From the NCBI GenBank assembly GCA_965116625.1, contig OZ220717.1, positions 1,302,001-1,366,000 of the forward strand: 64,000 nucleotides of DNA, given 5' to 3'. This document shows, one piece after another, positions 25,834 to 32,690 of the stretch. Source of the DNA: VXNE01 sp965116625. Its GTDB lineage: Bacteria > Pseudomonadota > Gammaproteobacteria > Pseudomonadales > Azotimanducaceae. Under the pieces are notes generated by a model. It was not told the origin of the DNA. It was given only the letters and a program-made list of their open reading frames with translations, and made no database searches. The first letter of the stretch is position 1; each line of letters begins with the position of its first letter. A program made the translations under genes and the position numbers.

Positions 25834-25879
25834 CTTTTCTTGCGAGGGACACCCTCGCGCTCCCGGGGCTGAAGGCTCC
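25834..25879. repeat. REP-like hairpin repeat, copy A
   Basis: TTTTCTTGCGAGGG-ACA-CCCTCGCGCTCCC and the following GGCTGAAGGCTCC closely match the sequence at 60759-60806. The stem GCGAGGG/CCCTCGC with a 3-base loop is perfect. It ends one base before the stop codon of the MOSC gene on the minus strand, where it may act as a 3' hairpin. Confidence 0.55.
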
Positions 25880-26353
25880 TCAGTCGAGGCGTATCCGAGC
25901 GCCAGGAGCCACGGTGCCGCCTTCGACGACACGGGCGCGTAGGCCTCCTCGGTTGGCGAGTTCCCTGACGATCGATGGCGCCGACACCGAAACTGTCGAG
26001 AGCCGTCTGCCGAGGCTCGCGCATGGATCACAGGGCTCGATGCCCTCAAGCAGCGTATCTCCGATCGCGAATTGCTTCCCGACCAGGGCGTTGAGGTCGA
26101 CCCCCTCGGTCACGATGTTGCGCCGCGTTTCGGCCGCCTCGATCCCCAGTCCGGTATTGTCATTGAACCCCGCTACCGTCTCTGCCTCGATGAGCGTCAC
26201 CTCGCTGGCGGGGTCGCCGTTCGGCCGTGCATGGTGGTGGTCGCCCTCGATGCCACGACCGGGAACCAGCTTCGCCTGATCCAACTCGACAAGGGGGCCT
26301 CCACGTTCGGGGGCCACATGAACGGCGAGCACTTTGGGTTGAGAGGTGCCCAT
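25880..26353 (-). CDS. MOSC domain protein
   Basis: A 157-residue single MOSC domain, related to the C-terminal domain of molybdenum cofactor sulfurase and to YiiM/YuaD. It is proposed to bind a metal-sulfur or molybdopterin group. PGRGIEGDHHHARPNG and EVTLIEAETVAGFN are the usual blocks. The conserved cysteine is in LEGIEPCDPCASLGRRL. The ATG at 26353 shares one base with the stop of the LRAT-like gene (TGATG), so it is preferred to the longer frame from 26380. It is the last gene of a three-gene minus-strand group. Confidence 0.88.
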   Translation of the reverse strand: MGTSQPKVLAVHVAPERGGPLVELDQAKLVPGRGIEGDHHHARPNGDPASEVTLIEAETVAGFNDNTGLGIEAAETRRNIVTEGVDLNALVGKQFAIGDTLLEGIEPCDPCASLGRRLSTVSVSAPSIVRELANRGGLRARVVEGGTVAPGARIRLD

Positions 26354-26778
26354 CAGCGGGGTTTCCGAAGCCTCCGCCACAATCCGTATCCGATTGCAGC
26401 CGCCGCTACGGGGTGACGTATGGCGACCAGCACGGCGGCGCCTGCAACCACGCCCGCTGCGACTGCCACGAGCTGGGGGCTGCTGGGCGTTCCGGTGGTC
26501 GCGCGGCTCACCGTATGTTCGCAGTTGTTTCGGAACAGGTTGTAGCGCCGGGAACCGCCTTTGGCCGCGCCCTGCGCGTGGTATAGCGCCCGTGCGCGCT
26601 GGGTCTCGCCGAGCCGCCGTGAACGCACGGTCTTGCCGCGTCGAAATTCCTCCATCGACGAGACGTGCTCACCGCGAAAAGGGGTGTTGTGAAGGACGCG
26701 GTCGTCGCCGAGGGCGATGCCCTTGTGCATCACCGGCCCCTTTCGCCGAAGGACGACATCTCCGGGCAGGACTTCCAT
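26353..26778 (-). CDS. LRAT-like NlpC/P60-superfamily protein with C-terminal membrane helix
   Basis: A 141-residue protein with the circularly permuted papain-like fold of lecithin retinol acyltransferase and H-rev107. The motif order fits: PGDVVLRRKGPVMHKGIALG with His18, VLH with His30, then NLFRNNCEHTV with the likely nucleophile Cys86 in the N-C-E-H box. A hydrophobic helix near residues 100-130 (LVAVAAGVVAGAAVLVAI) would anchor it by the tail. Start ATGs lie at 26781 and 26778; AAGGA is spaced better for 26778. The activity could be thioesterase, phospholipase or acyltransferase. It is coupled to the MOSC gene. Confidence 0.75.
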   Translation of the reverse strand: MEVLPGDVVLRRKGPVMHKGIALGDDRVLHNTPFRGEHVSSMEEFRRGKTVRSRRLGETQRARALYHAQGAAKGGSRRYNLFRNNCEHTVSRATTGTPSSPQLVAVAAGVVAGAAVLVAIRHPVAAAAIGYGLWRRLRKPR

Positions 26779-26823
26779 CATGGATCCTTGCTCGCCGCTA
26801 CAGATCGCTCGATGGACCATAAC

Positions 26824-27171
26824 CTATTCGCTGGTCGTGATCGACTCGATCATGTAGTCGATGGACGCAAGGAGCTGTTCCTCCGTGCAGGTGTTGCACA
26901 GTCCCATGGGAGGCATGCCCGGCGGCATGCCCTGGACCACGGACTGCAGCAGCGCGTCCCGGCCACGGTCGAGGCGTGGCTTCCAGGCTTCGCTGTCGTC
27001 GAGAGCGGGTGCCCCGGCCACGCCGCTCGCGTGACAGGTGAAGCAGTAGCGTTCATATGTCTTCTTGCCCGGGTGTTCGGCGGATTGGCCCTGGTCGCAC
27101 GCCGCAAGCAGGCCAGCGAGCACGACGGCAATGCACTGGAGGCGTACTTCCGTGGGAGCCTTCACGTGCAT
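26824..27171 (-). CDS. Cytochrome c5-like lipoprotein
   Basis: A 115-residue exported class I cytochrome c. The signal sequence ends in lipobox LAAC (Cys25), so it is probably tethered to a membrane as an electron carrier. Haem attaches at CFTCH, residues 43-47, and the distal Met lies in the GMPPGMPPMG stretch. The later CNTC pair followed by EEQLLASIDYMIE is typical of cytochrome c5. ATG at 27171 follows GGAGGAGAGCC, a strong ribosome site, and is preferred over an upstream start at 27204. It precedes the LRAT-like and MOSC genes by 45 bases on the same strand. Confidence 0.9.
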   Translation of the reverse strand: MHVKAPTEVRLQCIAVVLAGLLAACDQGQSAEHPGKKTYERYCFTCHASGVAGAPALDDSEAWKPRLDRGRDALLQSVVQGMPPGMPPMGLCNTCTEEQLLASIDYMIESITTSE

Positions 27172-27251
27172 GGCTCTCCTCCGAGTTCGAGACGCGCGGA
27201 CCATAGCGGCTTGATGGCGGGCTGTCTAACCAGGGGGACACCGGAAATTGT

Positions 27252-27268
27252 TTAACCGAACGGTTGAG
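27252..27268. promoter_or_regulatory. ArsR-type operator, distal site
   Basis: TTAACC-GAAC-GGTTGAG has inverted AACC/GGTT half-sites with a 4-base spacer. The same pattern recurs with centres exactly 40 bases apart at the ArsR start codon. It lies in the gap between the divergent cytochrome and ArsR genes and could affect both. Confidence 0.6.
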
Positions 27269-27291
27269 CATCGGTCAGGAAACGCATACAC

Positions 27292-27308
27292 TCAACCATA
27301 TGGTTGAA
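27292..27308. promoter_or_regulatory. ArsR-type operator over the start codon
   Basis: TCAACC-ATAT-GGTTGAA is a near-perfect palindrome. Its central ATG is the start codon of the ArsR-family gene (27300). AACC-N4-GGTT sites are typical of ArsR regulators paired with SRPBCC proteins, so autoregulation is the likely role. Confidence 0.65.
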
Positions 27309-27635
27309 CGAAACCTCGATCTTGTCTTCCATGCGCTTGCTGACCCGACCCGCCGCGCCATCCTTGATCGTCTGAGAGAGGGCGAGGCTTCGGTCAGCCA
27401 CCTGTCCGAACCCTTTCCGCTTTCTTTCGCGGCGGTGTCTAAACACCTGGGAGTGCTTGAGCGCGCCGGCCTCGTCACACGCGAACCGAGGGGAAGGGAA
27501 CGGATGTGCCGAGTCAATCCGGGGGCGTTCGATAACGCGCGCGCATGGCTCGAAGTCCACGAACGTTTTTGGTCGGATCGCCTGAACGCACTCGATCGGC
27601 TGGTCGGGTCTGGAACCGGTAGCAAGAACCGATGA
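27300..27635 (+). CDS. ArsR-family transcriptional regulator
   Basis: A 111-residue winged-helix regulator. ALADPTRRAILDRLREGEASV opens the domain and SFAAVSKHLGVLERAGLV is the recognition helix. It lacks the CxC metal site of true ArsR proteins. This is the usual form linked to SRPBCC (AHSA1) proteins, as here. The ATG at 27300 is at the first conserved residues and sits inside a palindromic operator. The stop overlaps the next ATG (ATGA), giving a coupled ArsR/SRPBCC/TfoX-N operon. Confidence 0.9.
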   Translation: MVERNLDLVFHALADPTRRAILDRLREGEASVSHLSEPFPLSFAAVSKHLGVLERAGLVTREPRGRERMCRVNPGAFDNARAWLEVHERFWSDRLNALDRLVGSGTGSKNR

Positions 27636-28105
27636 CCGATCACCAGCCGGACGGCAAGGGGGTTTACCTGACGCTTCATCGCGTGATCGACGCGCCGGTC
27701 GAGGCGGTCTACGCCGCGTGGACCGAACCGGAACAGTTGCGACGGTGGTTCGCGCCGGACGACGCCGTGGTCGCGCGCGCGATTGCCGAGGCCCGGGTCG
27801 GCGGGAAGTTCCTCATCGAAATGCGTGGAAGGGACGGAGGGAAGTGGGTGACGCGGGGGCTGTACCGGGAAGTCGTGCCGAACCGTCGCCTCGTGCACAC
27901 CTGGTGCTGGGAGGGAAGCGACGAGGAATCGCTGGTCACGGTCGAGTTCGAGCCGGGACAGGCAGGCACGACCCGCCTGACGGTCACGCATTCCCGGTTC
28001 GCATCATCCGAGGCCCGCGACAACCACGAGCTCGGCTGGAACGGTTGTCTCGCCAAGCTTGAGGCGATGTTCGCCGGAGCCGAAGCGGGAGAGTCCGGGA
28101 CATGA
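27632..28105 (+). CDS. SRPBCC (AHSA1) domain protein
   Basis: A 157-residue START-like helix-grip protein of the AHSA1 family, with a deep cavity for hydrophobic ligands. RVIDAPVEAVYAAWTEPEQL followed by RWFAPDD is the family opening, and LVHTWCWEG and HELGWNGCLAKLE close it. It overlaps the ArsR gene by four bases and the TfoX-N gene by four bases. In such operons the regulator and the ligand-binding protein often answer to the same stress, but the ligand is unknown. Confidence 0.9.
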   Translation: MTDHQPDGKGVYLTLHRVIDAPVEAVYAAWTEPEQLRRWFAPDDAVVARAIAEARVGGKFLIEMRGRDGGKWVTRGLYREVVPNRRLVHTWCWEGSDEESLVTVEFEPGQAGTTRLTVTHSRFASSEARDNHELGWNGCLAKLEAMFAGAEAGESGT

Positions 28106-28431
28106 CGGCGGACGATGCGTTGGTCGACCGGATACGCTCGATCCTCGCCAAGCGGGAGGGTTACTCGGAGCGTCGAATGTTCGGCTCGGTATGCTTCATG
28201 ATCAATGGCAACATGTGCTTGGGAACATGGCACGGTTCCCTGATTGTCAGGCTCGACAAGAGGGACCACGAAGCGACGCTGGCCGAGCCATACACGAGGC
28301 CGGCTGACATGAACGGGCGCGTCATGCGGGGATGGACGCTCGTCGACGCGGCGGGTATCGAGTCGACCGACCGCCTGGCCTGTTGGGTGGACCGGGCGGC
28401 GCAGTTTGCCGGCTCTCTCCCGGCGAAGTAA
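28102..28431 (+). CDS. TfoX N-terminal domain protein
   Basis: A 109-residue protein with only the N-terminal domain of TfoX. RRMFGSVCFMINGNMCLGTW and LIVRLDKRDHEATL fit. The C-terminal TfoX domain is absent, so a role in competence is not implied. It is the third gene of the ArsR operon, with an ATGA overlap. Such stand-alone domains are frequent beside SRPBCC genes. Confidence 0.88.
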   Translation: MTADDALVDRIRSILAKREGYSERRMFGSVCFMINGNMCLGTWHGSLIVRLDKRDHEATLAEPYTRPADMNGRVMRGWTLVDAAGIESTDRLACWVDRAAQFAGSLPAK

Positions 28432-28544
28432 CGGCCGCTGAAGTCTACGAACAGGACCAGGGGCTGCTCCCCCGCATCCATTTCGTGGTCTCAATGCCCC
28501 GACTTTCGCTATAGTCGCGCGCTTGACCGGTTTACGGAGCAGCC

Positions 28545-29906
28545 ATGAACGACTACAGGGTCGCGGATATCGGCCTCGCGGAATTCGGGCGCAGGGAGAT
28601 TGCCCTGGCCGAAGGCGAGATGCCCGCATTGATGGCCTTGCGCCGAAGGTACCGGGACAGCGCGCCGCTGACCGGGGCGAGGATCATCGGCTGCATCCAC
28701 ATGACCGTGCAGACCGCCGTCCTGATCGAGACCCTCGTCGCGCTCGGCGCCGAGGTGCGTTGGTCGTCCTGCAATATCTTCTCGACGCAGGATCATGCCG
28801 CCGCGGCCATGGCGGCCGCAGGCGTGCCGGTGTTCGCCTGGAAGGGGGAGACCGAGGAGGAATACGACTGGTGCATTGAACAGACGATCCTCAAACACGG
28901 AAAGCCCTGGAACGCGAACCTGCTGCTCGACGACGGCGGCGACCTCACGCAGATGGTGCACGAGAAGTACCCCGCCATGCTCGACGCGATCCACGGCGTC
29001 AGCGAAGAGACGACCACCGGCGTGCATCGCCTGTACGAAATGCTCGACGAAGAAACCCTCAAGGTTCCCGCGGTCAACGTCAACGACTCGGTGACGAAGT
29101 CGAAGAACGACAACCGATACGGTTGCCGCCACGGCCTGAACGACGCGATCAAGCGCGGGACGGACATGCTCATGGCGGGCAAGCGGGCCCTGGTGCTGGG
29201 CTACGGGGATGTCGGCAAGGGGTCGGCCCAGAGTTTGCGCCAGGAAGGCATGATCGTCCGGATAGTCGAGATCGATCCGATCTGCGCGATGCAGGCGTGT
29301 CTCGACGGCTACGAAGTCGTCTCCCCCTACGTCGGCGGGAAGAACTCCGGGCGGATCGAGGACGTCAACCGGGACCTGCTTGGGCAGACCGATCTGCTCG
29401 TCACCTGCACGGGGAACACCGGCGTCTGCGATGCGGCCATGCTGCGGACGATCAAGCGTGGTGCCATCGTCTGCAACATCGGTCACTTCGACAACGAGAT
29501 CGACACCGCGTACATGCGTGAACGGTGGCGCTGGCAGGAAGTCAAGGACCAGGTCCACCAGGTGTTCCGCAGCGATGACCCGGGTGACTACCTCATCCTG
29601 CTGTCCGAGGGCCGGCTAGTGAACCTCGGCAACGCGATGGGCCACCCGTCTCGCGTGATGGACGGTTCATTCGCCAACCAGGTGCTCGCGCAGATGCATA
29701 TGTACGAGCAGCGTTGGGCGGATCAGCCACCGGCACAGCGCGCTCCCGTAGGGATCGAGGTGCTGCCGAAGAAGCTGGATGAGGAGGTGGCGCGGCTGAT
29801 GGTGGAGGGCTTTGGCGGCGTCGTCACGTCGTTGACGGATACGCAGGCAGCCTACATCAACGTCGACCGGGAAGGGCCGTACAAGCCGGAGTTCTACAAG
29901 TACTGA
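28545..29906 (+). CDS. ahcY: Adenosylhomocysteinase
   Basis: AhcY, 453 residues, splits S-adenosylhomocysteine to adenosine and homocysteine using bound NAD, clearing product inhibition of methyltransferases. CIHMTVQTAVLIETL and SSCNIFSTQDHAAAA are N-terminal signatures. VNDSVTKSKNDNRYGC holds the catalytic Lys/Asp pair. The NAD motif GYGDVGKG begins at residue 219. The C-terminus KPEFYKY matches the conserved Lys-Tyr tail. Upstream (28432-28544) I looked for an SAH riboswitch and did not see its consensus. It is a stand-alone gene. Confidence 0.96.
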   Translation: MNDYRVADIGLAEFGRREIALAEGEMPALMALRRRYRDSAPLTGARIIGCIHMTVQTAVLIETLVALGAEVRWSSCNIFSTQDHAAAAMAAAGVPVFAWKGETEEEYDWCIEQTILKHGKPWNANLLLDDGGDLTQMVHEKYPAMLDAIHGVSEETTTGVHRLYEMLDEETLKVPAVNVNDSVTKSKNDNRYGCRHGLNDAIKRGTDMLMAGKRALVLGYGDVGKGSAQSLRQEGMIVRIVEIDPICAMQACLDGYEVVSPYVGGKNSGRIEDVNRDLLGQTDLLVTCTGNTGVCDAAMLRTIKRGAIVCNIGHFDNEIDTAYMRERWRWQEVKDQVHQVFRSDDPGDYLILLSEGRLVNLGNAMGHPSRVMDGSFANQVLAQMHMYEQRWADQPPAQRAPVGIEVLPKKLDEEVARLMVEGFGGVVTSLTDTQAAYINVDREGPYKPEFYKY

Positions 29907-30077
29907 GCCCTCGGCCGGGGAATGCACCCCGACGGTTGACGCGGAAGGAAGCGGTGGGGTGGTCGCGTACTCCCCCTTGCAAGGCGTACGTTACCACTGG
30001 TGCGAGAACACCAGGATTGGTGGAACGCTAACTGGTAGCGGCGCTTTGCCCGAGGGGCGTGCCGCCGCACCCCTGGT

Positions 30078-30305
30078 TCAGCGCTGCTGCAGTTCCCCGA
30101 CGAGCTTGTCTTCGTCCGGGAAATCGCCGGTCTCGTGTTTCGAGTAGACCAGCGCGCCATCGACGTTCACGTCGAAGATGCCGCCAGCACCCTCGATCAG
30201 GAACGCCTCGTCGCCGAACGCTTCTTTGATTTTGGCAGCCAAACTGACCGCTTTGGGCTTGTAGCCTCAGGAAGTGCAGTAGGTAATGGAGATGTCCAAC
30301 GCCAT
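30078..30305 (-). CDS. Selenoprotein W family (Rdx) protein, TGA-encoded selenocysteine
   Basis: A 75-residue thioredoxin-fold protein read through an in-frame TGA. ATG at 30305 gives MALDISITYCTS, then TGA (30267-30269, codon 13), then GYKPKAVSLAAKIKEAFGDE, and the frame ends at TGA 30078-30080. The C-x-x-U motif followed by GYK is the hallmark of SelW, whose animal form reads YCGAUGYK. The segment GIFDVNVDGALVYSKHETGDFP matches the later strands and the Rdx glycine loop. An in-frame TAG lies eight codons upstream, which fixes the start. A bacterial-SECIS-like hairpin follows the TGA directly. The role is probably thiol redox; no partner is adjacent. Standard gene callers will miss it. Confidence 0.9.
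30234..30266 (-). promoter_or_regulatory. Bacterial SECIS element of the SelW-like gene
   Basis: Directly after the TGA the RNA reads GGC, a 4-base bulge, AGCC-C-AAA, loop GCGGUCAG, then UUUGGCU and GCC. The inner stem has seven pairs with one bulged C, and GGC/GCC closes the base. The apical loop begins 16 bases after the UGA and contains GGU, which meets the known bSECIS rules (loop 16-37 bases from UGA with an early G). Confidence 0.8.
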
Positions 30306-30537
30306 GTCCTCGCGCTTGGGAAGTAGAGACTAAGGTAACACCAGTCGGGCGCCGAAGCGACCTCGAGTGCGGTTGGGCGCGCCGGATGCGTGTGGGCGGA
30401 AGCGGCGGGGGCGGGGTGTGTCCGTCGCAGTGGAATATTGGGGAAAGTCGCACGTTACGCGGTGTCGATGTCCGCTTCGCTCGCCTCCCCTGCAGGTGGA
30501 CAATCCTTACTCCATTCATTTTGCAAAGGAGTTGGCG

Positions 30538-30708
30538 ATGTACGAGTTGACAGACAATCAGGCACTGGCAGTCGGTGGCGGATACGGCAGGGTCCCATAC
30601 CACTACGGCAGCCAGAGGGTGATCGTGCCCGAGGTGGAGATCGAGCGCCCGCTTGGACCCGTGGAGTTTCCGGGTCCGCCGGAACCCCCACCGAACTTCG
30701 GTGGCTGA
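30538..30708 (+). CDS. Small peptide with double-glycine (bacteriocin-type) leader
   Basis: A 56-residue peptide with a very strong ribosome site (AAAGGAG, 7 bases before the ATG). The N-terminus MYELTDNQALAVGGG matches double-glycine leaders such as MRELTxxExxxVxGG, cut after Gly-Gly by the peptidase of C39 ABC exporters. The core begins with YGRVPYHYGSQRVIVPEVE and ends in proline-rich PGPPEPPPNFGG; it has no cysteine. Its role (bacteriocin, signal or surface peptide) is unknown. No C39 transporter or modifying enzyme is in the window. The unrelated upstream frame from 30367 has no ribosome site. Confidence 0.7.
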   Translation: MYELTDNQALAVGGGYGRVPYHYGSQRVIVPEVEIERPLGPVEFPGPPEPPPNFGG

Positions 30709-30744
30709 CCGCTGGTTTCTGGGAGTGGCGGACTGATCGGTGCC

Positions 30745-30769
30745 CGACACCAGTGTCGTGTGACACGAC
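30745..30769. terminator. Overlapping alternative hairpins between convergent genes
   Basis: CGACAC-CA-GTGTCG (30745-30758) and GTCGTGT-G-ACACGAC (30755-30769) share bases, so only one can form at a time. They lie between the double-glycine peptide gene and the convergent CoA-transferase gene. A bidirectional terminator is likely, though no U-tract follows. Confidence 0.4.
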
Positions 30770-30770
30770 G

Positions 30771-31898
30771 CTAGGAGGGAGCCGCGAATTCTTCGCGGAT
30801 CGCGGCTCCCTGCGCGTCGAGTTCGGGGACGGAGAGCGTCCGGGGCGTTCCGAGCGCCGCATTCGGATGCGCCGGCATCGAAATGTCGCCGGTAGCGCTG
30901 GCTATGGTCCACCGCCTTAGTGCCGGATGGGCCGAGAGATCCGCCAGGGTGTTGACGTTGCCATAGGCGATGCGGGCGGCGCGCAACCTCGTTTCGAGGT
31001 CGCCTTTCGAGTGCGCCGCAAAGAACGTGCTGACGATGTCGTCCACTTCTTCGCGCCGCGCCACGCGTTCCTTGTTGGTCGAGAACCGGGGGTCCCGCGC
31101 GAGTTCTGCGCGGCCCATGACCAGTTCCGCCAAGTCGCGCCACTCGCGGTCATTCTGTACACAGATGACGAGGGTCGTGCCCTCCCGCGTCACGAACCCG
31201 CCGTAAGGTGCGATGGAAGGATGGGCCAATCCCACGCGGCGCGGCCCGGTACCCGCGTAGTCGTGCTGCAGCAGCGGTACCGCCATCCAGTCCGCGATAA
31301 CGTCGAACAGCGACAGTTTCACGCCCTTGGGCGTGCCGGTGCGCTCGCGTTCGAGGAGCGCTTCCGTCACGGCGAGGGATGCCGAAACGCCGGTTGCGAT
31401 ATCGCAGATCGAAACACCGACGCGGCCGTAGTCGCCGGGAACCCCGGACACGGACACCAGCCCGGATTCGGCTTGTACCAGGAGGTCGTAGGCCTTCATG
31501 CCGGCGTAGGCCCCGTGTTCCCCGTACCCGGAGATGTCGCATGTGACCAATCTCGGATAGCGCTCGCGCAGCGCGTCGGAACCGAGACCCGATCTCGCGG
31601 CGGCGCCGACGGCCAGGTTCTGAATGAATACATCGGCCTTGGCCAGGATGCGGTGGATGAGAGCCCGGTCCGCCTCGCTCTTGATGTCGACGACGAGGGA
31701 TTCCTTGCCGCGGTTCAGCCAGGCGAAATAGGCGGACTGGCCGTTGGCATCGTCATCGTACTTGCGGGCGAAGTCTCCTTCGGCACGCTCCAGCTTGATG
31801 ACACGGGCGCCGGCGTCGGCCAGCCGGCACGACGCCATGGGTCCGGCGACCGCCTGCTCCAGCGCGACGACGAGGAAGCCTGAGAGGGGTTTCGACAT
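30771..31898 (-). CDS. CaiB/BaiF family (family III) CoA transferase
   Basis: A 375-residue enzyme that moves CoA between carboxylic acids through an aspartyl-CoA intermediate. The N-terminal VALEQAVAGPMASCRLADAGARVIKLE and the YFAWLNRGKESLVVDIK block are typical. The catalytic Asp is probably in MKAYDLLVQAESGL. The protein is somewhat short (usual 380-410) but complete. Substrates may be carnitine, malate/citramalate or bile-acid-type CoA esters; none is indicated by neighbours. It is convergent with the small peptide gene. Confidence 0.9.
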   Translation of the reverse strand: MSKPLSGFLVVALEQAVAGPMASCRLADAGARVIKLERAEGDFARKYDDDANGQSAYFAWLNRGKESLVVDIKSEADRALIHRILAKADVFIQNLAVGAAARSGLGSDALRERYPRLVTCDISGYGEHGAYAGMKAYDLLVQAESGLVSVSGVPGDYGRVGVSICDIATGVSASLAVTEALLERERTGTPKGVKLSLFDVIADWMAVPLLQHDYAGTGPRRVGLAHPSIAPYGGFVTREGTTLVICVQNDREWRDLAELVMGRAELARDPRFSTNKERVARREEVDDIVSTFFAAHSKGDLETRLRAARIAYGNVNTLADLSAHPALRRWTIASATGDISMPAHPNAALGTPRTLSVPELDAQGAAIREEFAAPS

Positions 31899-31973
31899 GG
31901 GTGTCCCTGATCTTTGCGCGGTTGGGCCTGACCCGACGCGAAAGGCTAGTGCCAGGCCGCGGCAGGTATCAGG

Positions 31974-32261
31974 TCACTCTCCCTCGGCGGTCACCGGGTC
32001 GATCATTCGTTTGACCAGCGTGACTTCACTGGCCGGAAAGCCACTCCTTTCGGCGTGCTCCTCGATGAGCGATTCGGTGTCGGCGATGTAGATGCAGAAG
32101 GTCTTGTCACCGGCGACGTAGGAGTGCTCCCACTGGATGTTCTTGTTTTCGGCTTTCATGGCGGCCAGCACGCTGTTCGATTTCTGCGATGCTTCGCGCA
32201 GGGCATCCCGTTCGGCGGACCCGATCTCGGGAATGTCTCTCTCTATCACGTATCTCGGCAT
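31974..32261 (-). CDS. DUF4242 domain protein
   Basis: A 95-residue ferredoxin-like fold protein of the DUF4242 (SCO4226-like) family; one member binds nickel. It reads PRYVIERDIPEIGSAERDAL, then NIQWEHSYVAGDKTFCIYIA, then ESLIEEHAERSGFP. Conserved His residues at IQWEHSYV and IEEHAER are candidate metal ligands. It precedes the CoA transferase on the same strand by 75 bases and is divergent from the toxin-antitoxin pair. Its function is unknown. Confidence 0.85.
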   Translation of the reverse strand: MPRYVIERDIPEIGSAERDALREASQKSNSVLAAMKAENKNIQWEHSYVAGDKTFCIYIADTESLIEEHAERSGFPASEVTLVKRMIDPVTAEGE

Positions 32262-32435
32262 TTCGATCTCTCAATTCGACACGGACCTCAATCTTCCACC
32301 AGCGCTCGATGCCGCGCAATTCCACCGCACATCTCCGCTTGCGGTCTTTCGACAGCGACGCGAAGCATGGGATTGCGGGTCGGAACAAATAGATAATTAA
32401 CGTTGTCGTCAATTTGCCAATAGATTATTTTCAGT

Positions 32436-32690
32436 GTGTTCGAGATTGTTTTGAGTAAGGATGCGAGGCAGCAGCTTCGCCGGATGCGGATCAACGATGC
32501 GAAGCGCATCATCGAGAGGATCAACCTGCTTGCGGTCAACCCCTTTGCATCCAATCCAAACGCATCGGCGCTCAGGGGAGGCGGTTTTCGCCTGCGCGTT
32601 GGTGATTGGCGCGTCCTATATGAGATCGACGGTAGAGCCAATTTGTTGCGAGTCGCCGCAGTCCTGCCGCGCGGGAGAGCATACCGATGA
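32436..32690 (+). CDS. RelE/ParE-family toxin
   Basis: An 84-residue toxin, probably a ribosome-dependent mRNA endonuclease. FEIVLSKDARQQLRRM opens the fold, and LRGGGFRLRVGDWRVLYEID is the core strand set with the conserved Arg residues. It starts with GTG at 32436 behind an AT-rich stretch of about 60 bases. The stop overlaps the antitoxin ATG (ATGA), so toxin comes first, as in higBA-type pairs. Confidence 0.88.
   Translation: MFEIVLSKDARQQLRRMRINDAKRIIERINLLAVNPFASNPNASALRGGGFRLRVGDWRVLYEIDGRANLLRVAAVLPRGRAYR

Larger units (their letters stand above)
25527..25879. other. Gene-free 353-base region rich in short repeats
   Basis: I see no coding frame here. The stretch holds two imperfect direct-repeat units at about 25685-25745 and 25770-25835. 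Both carry ACGCCTCT(T/G)GCGATGGGG and an AGC(G/A)GT(T/C)GGGGAA block. A REP-like hairpin unit follows at 25834-25879. An AT-rich patch at 25600-25635 could hold a promoter for the minus-strand ATPase. Confidence 0.5.

Noticed and set aside
28432..28544. Possible SAH riboswitch upstream of ahcY
   Set aside because: The conserved core of the SAH riboswitch is not present in the 113-base leader.
29907..30077. Hairpin CTGGTG/CACCAG and a possible tRNA-like fold downstream of ahcY
   Set aside because: No acceptor stem, anticodon arm or T-loop consensus can be built; the hairpin may only be a 3' structure.
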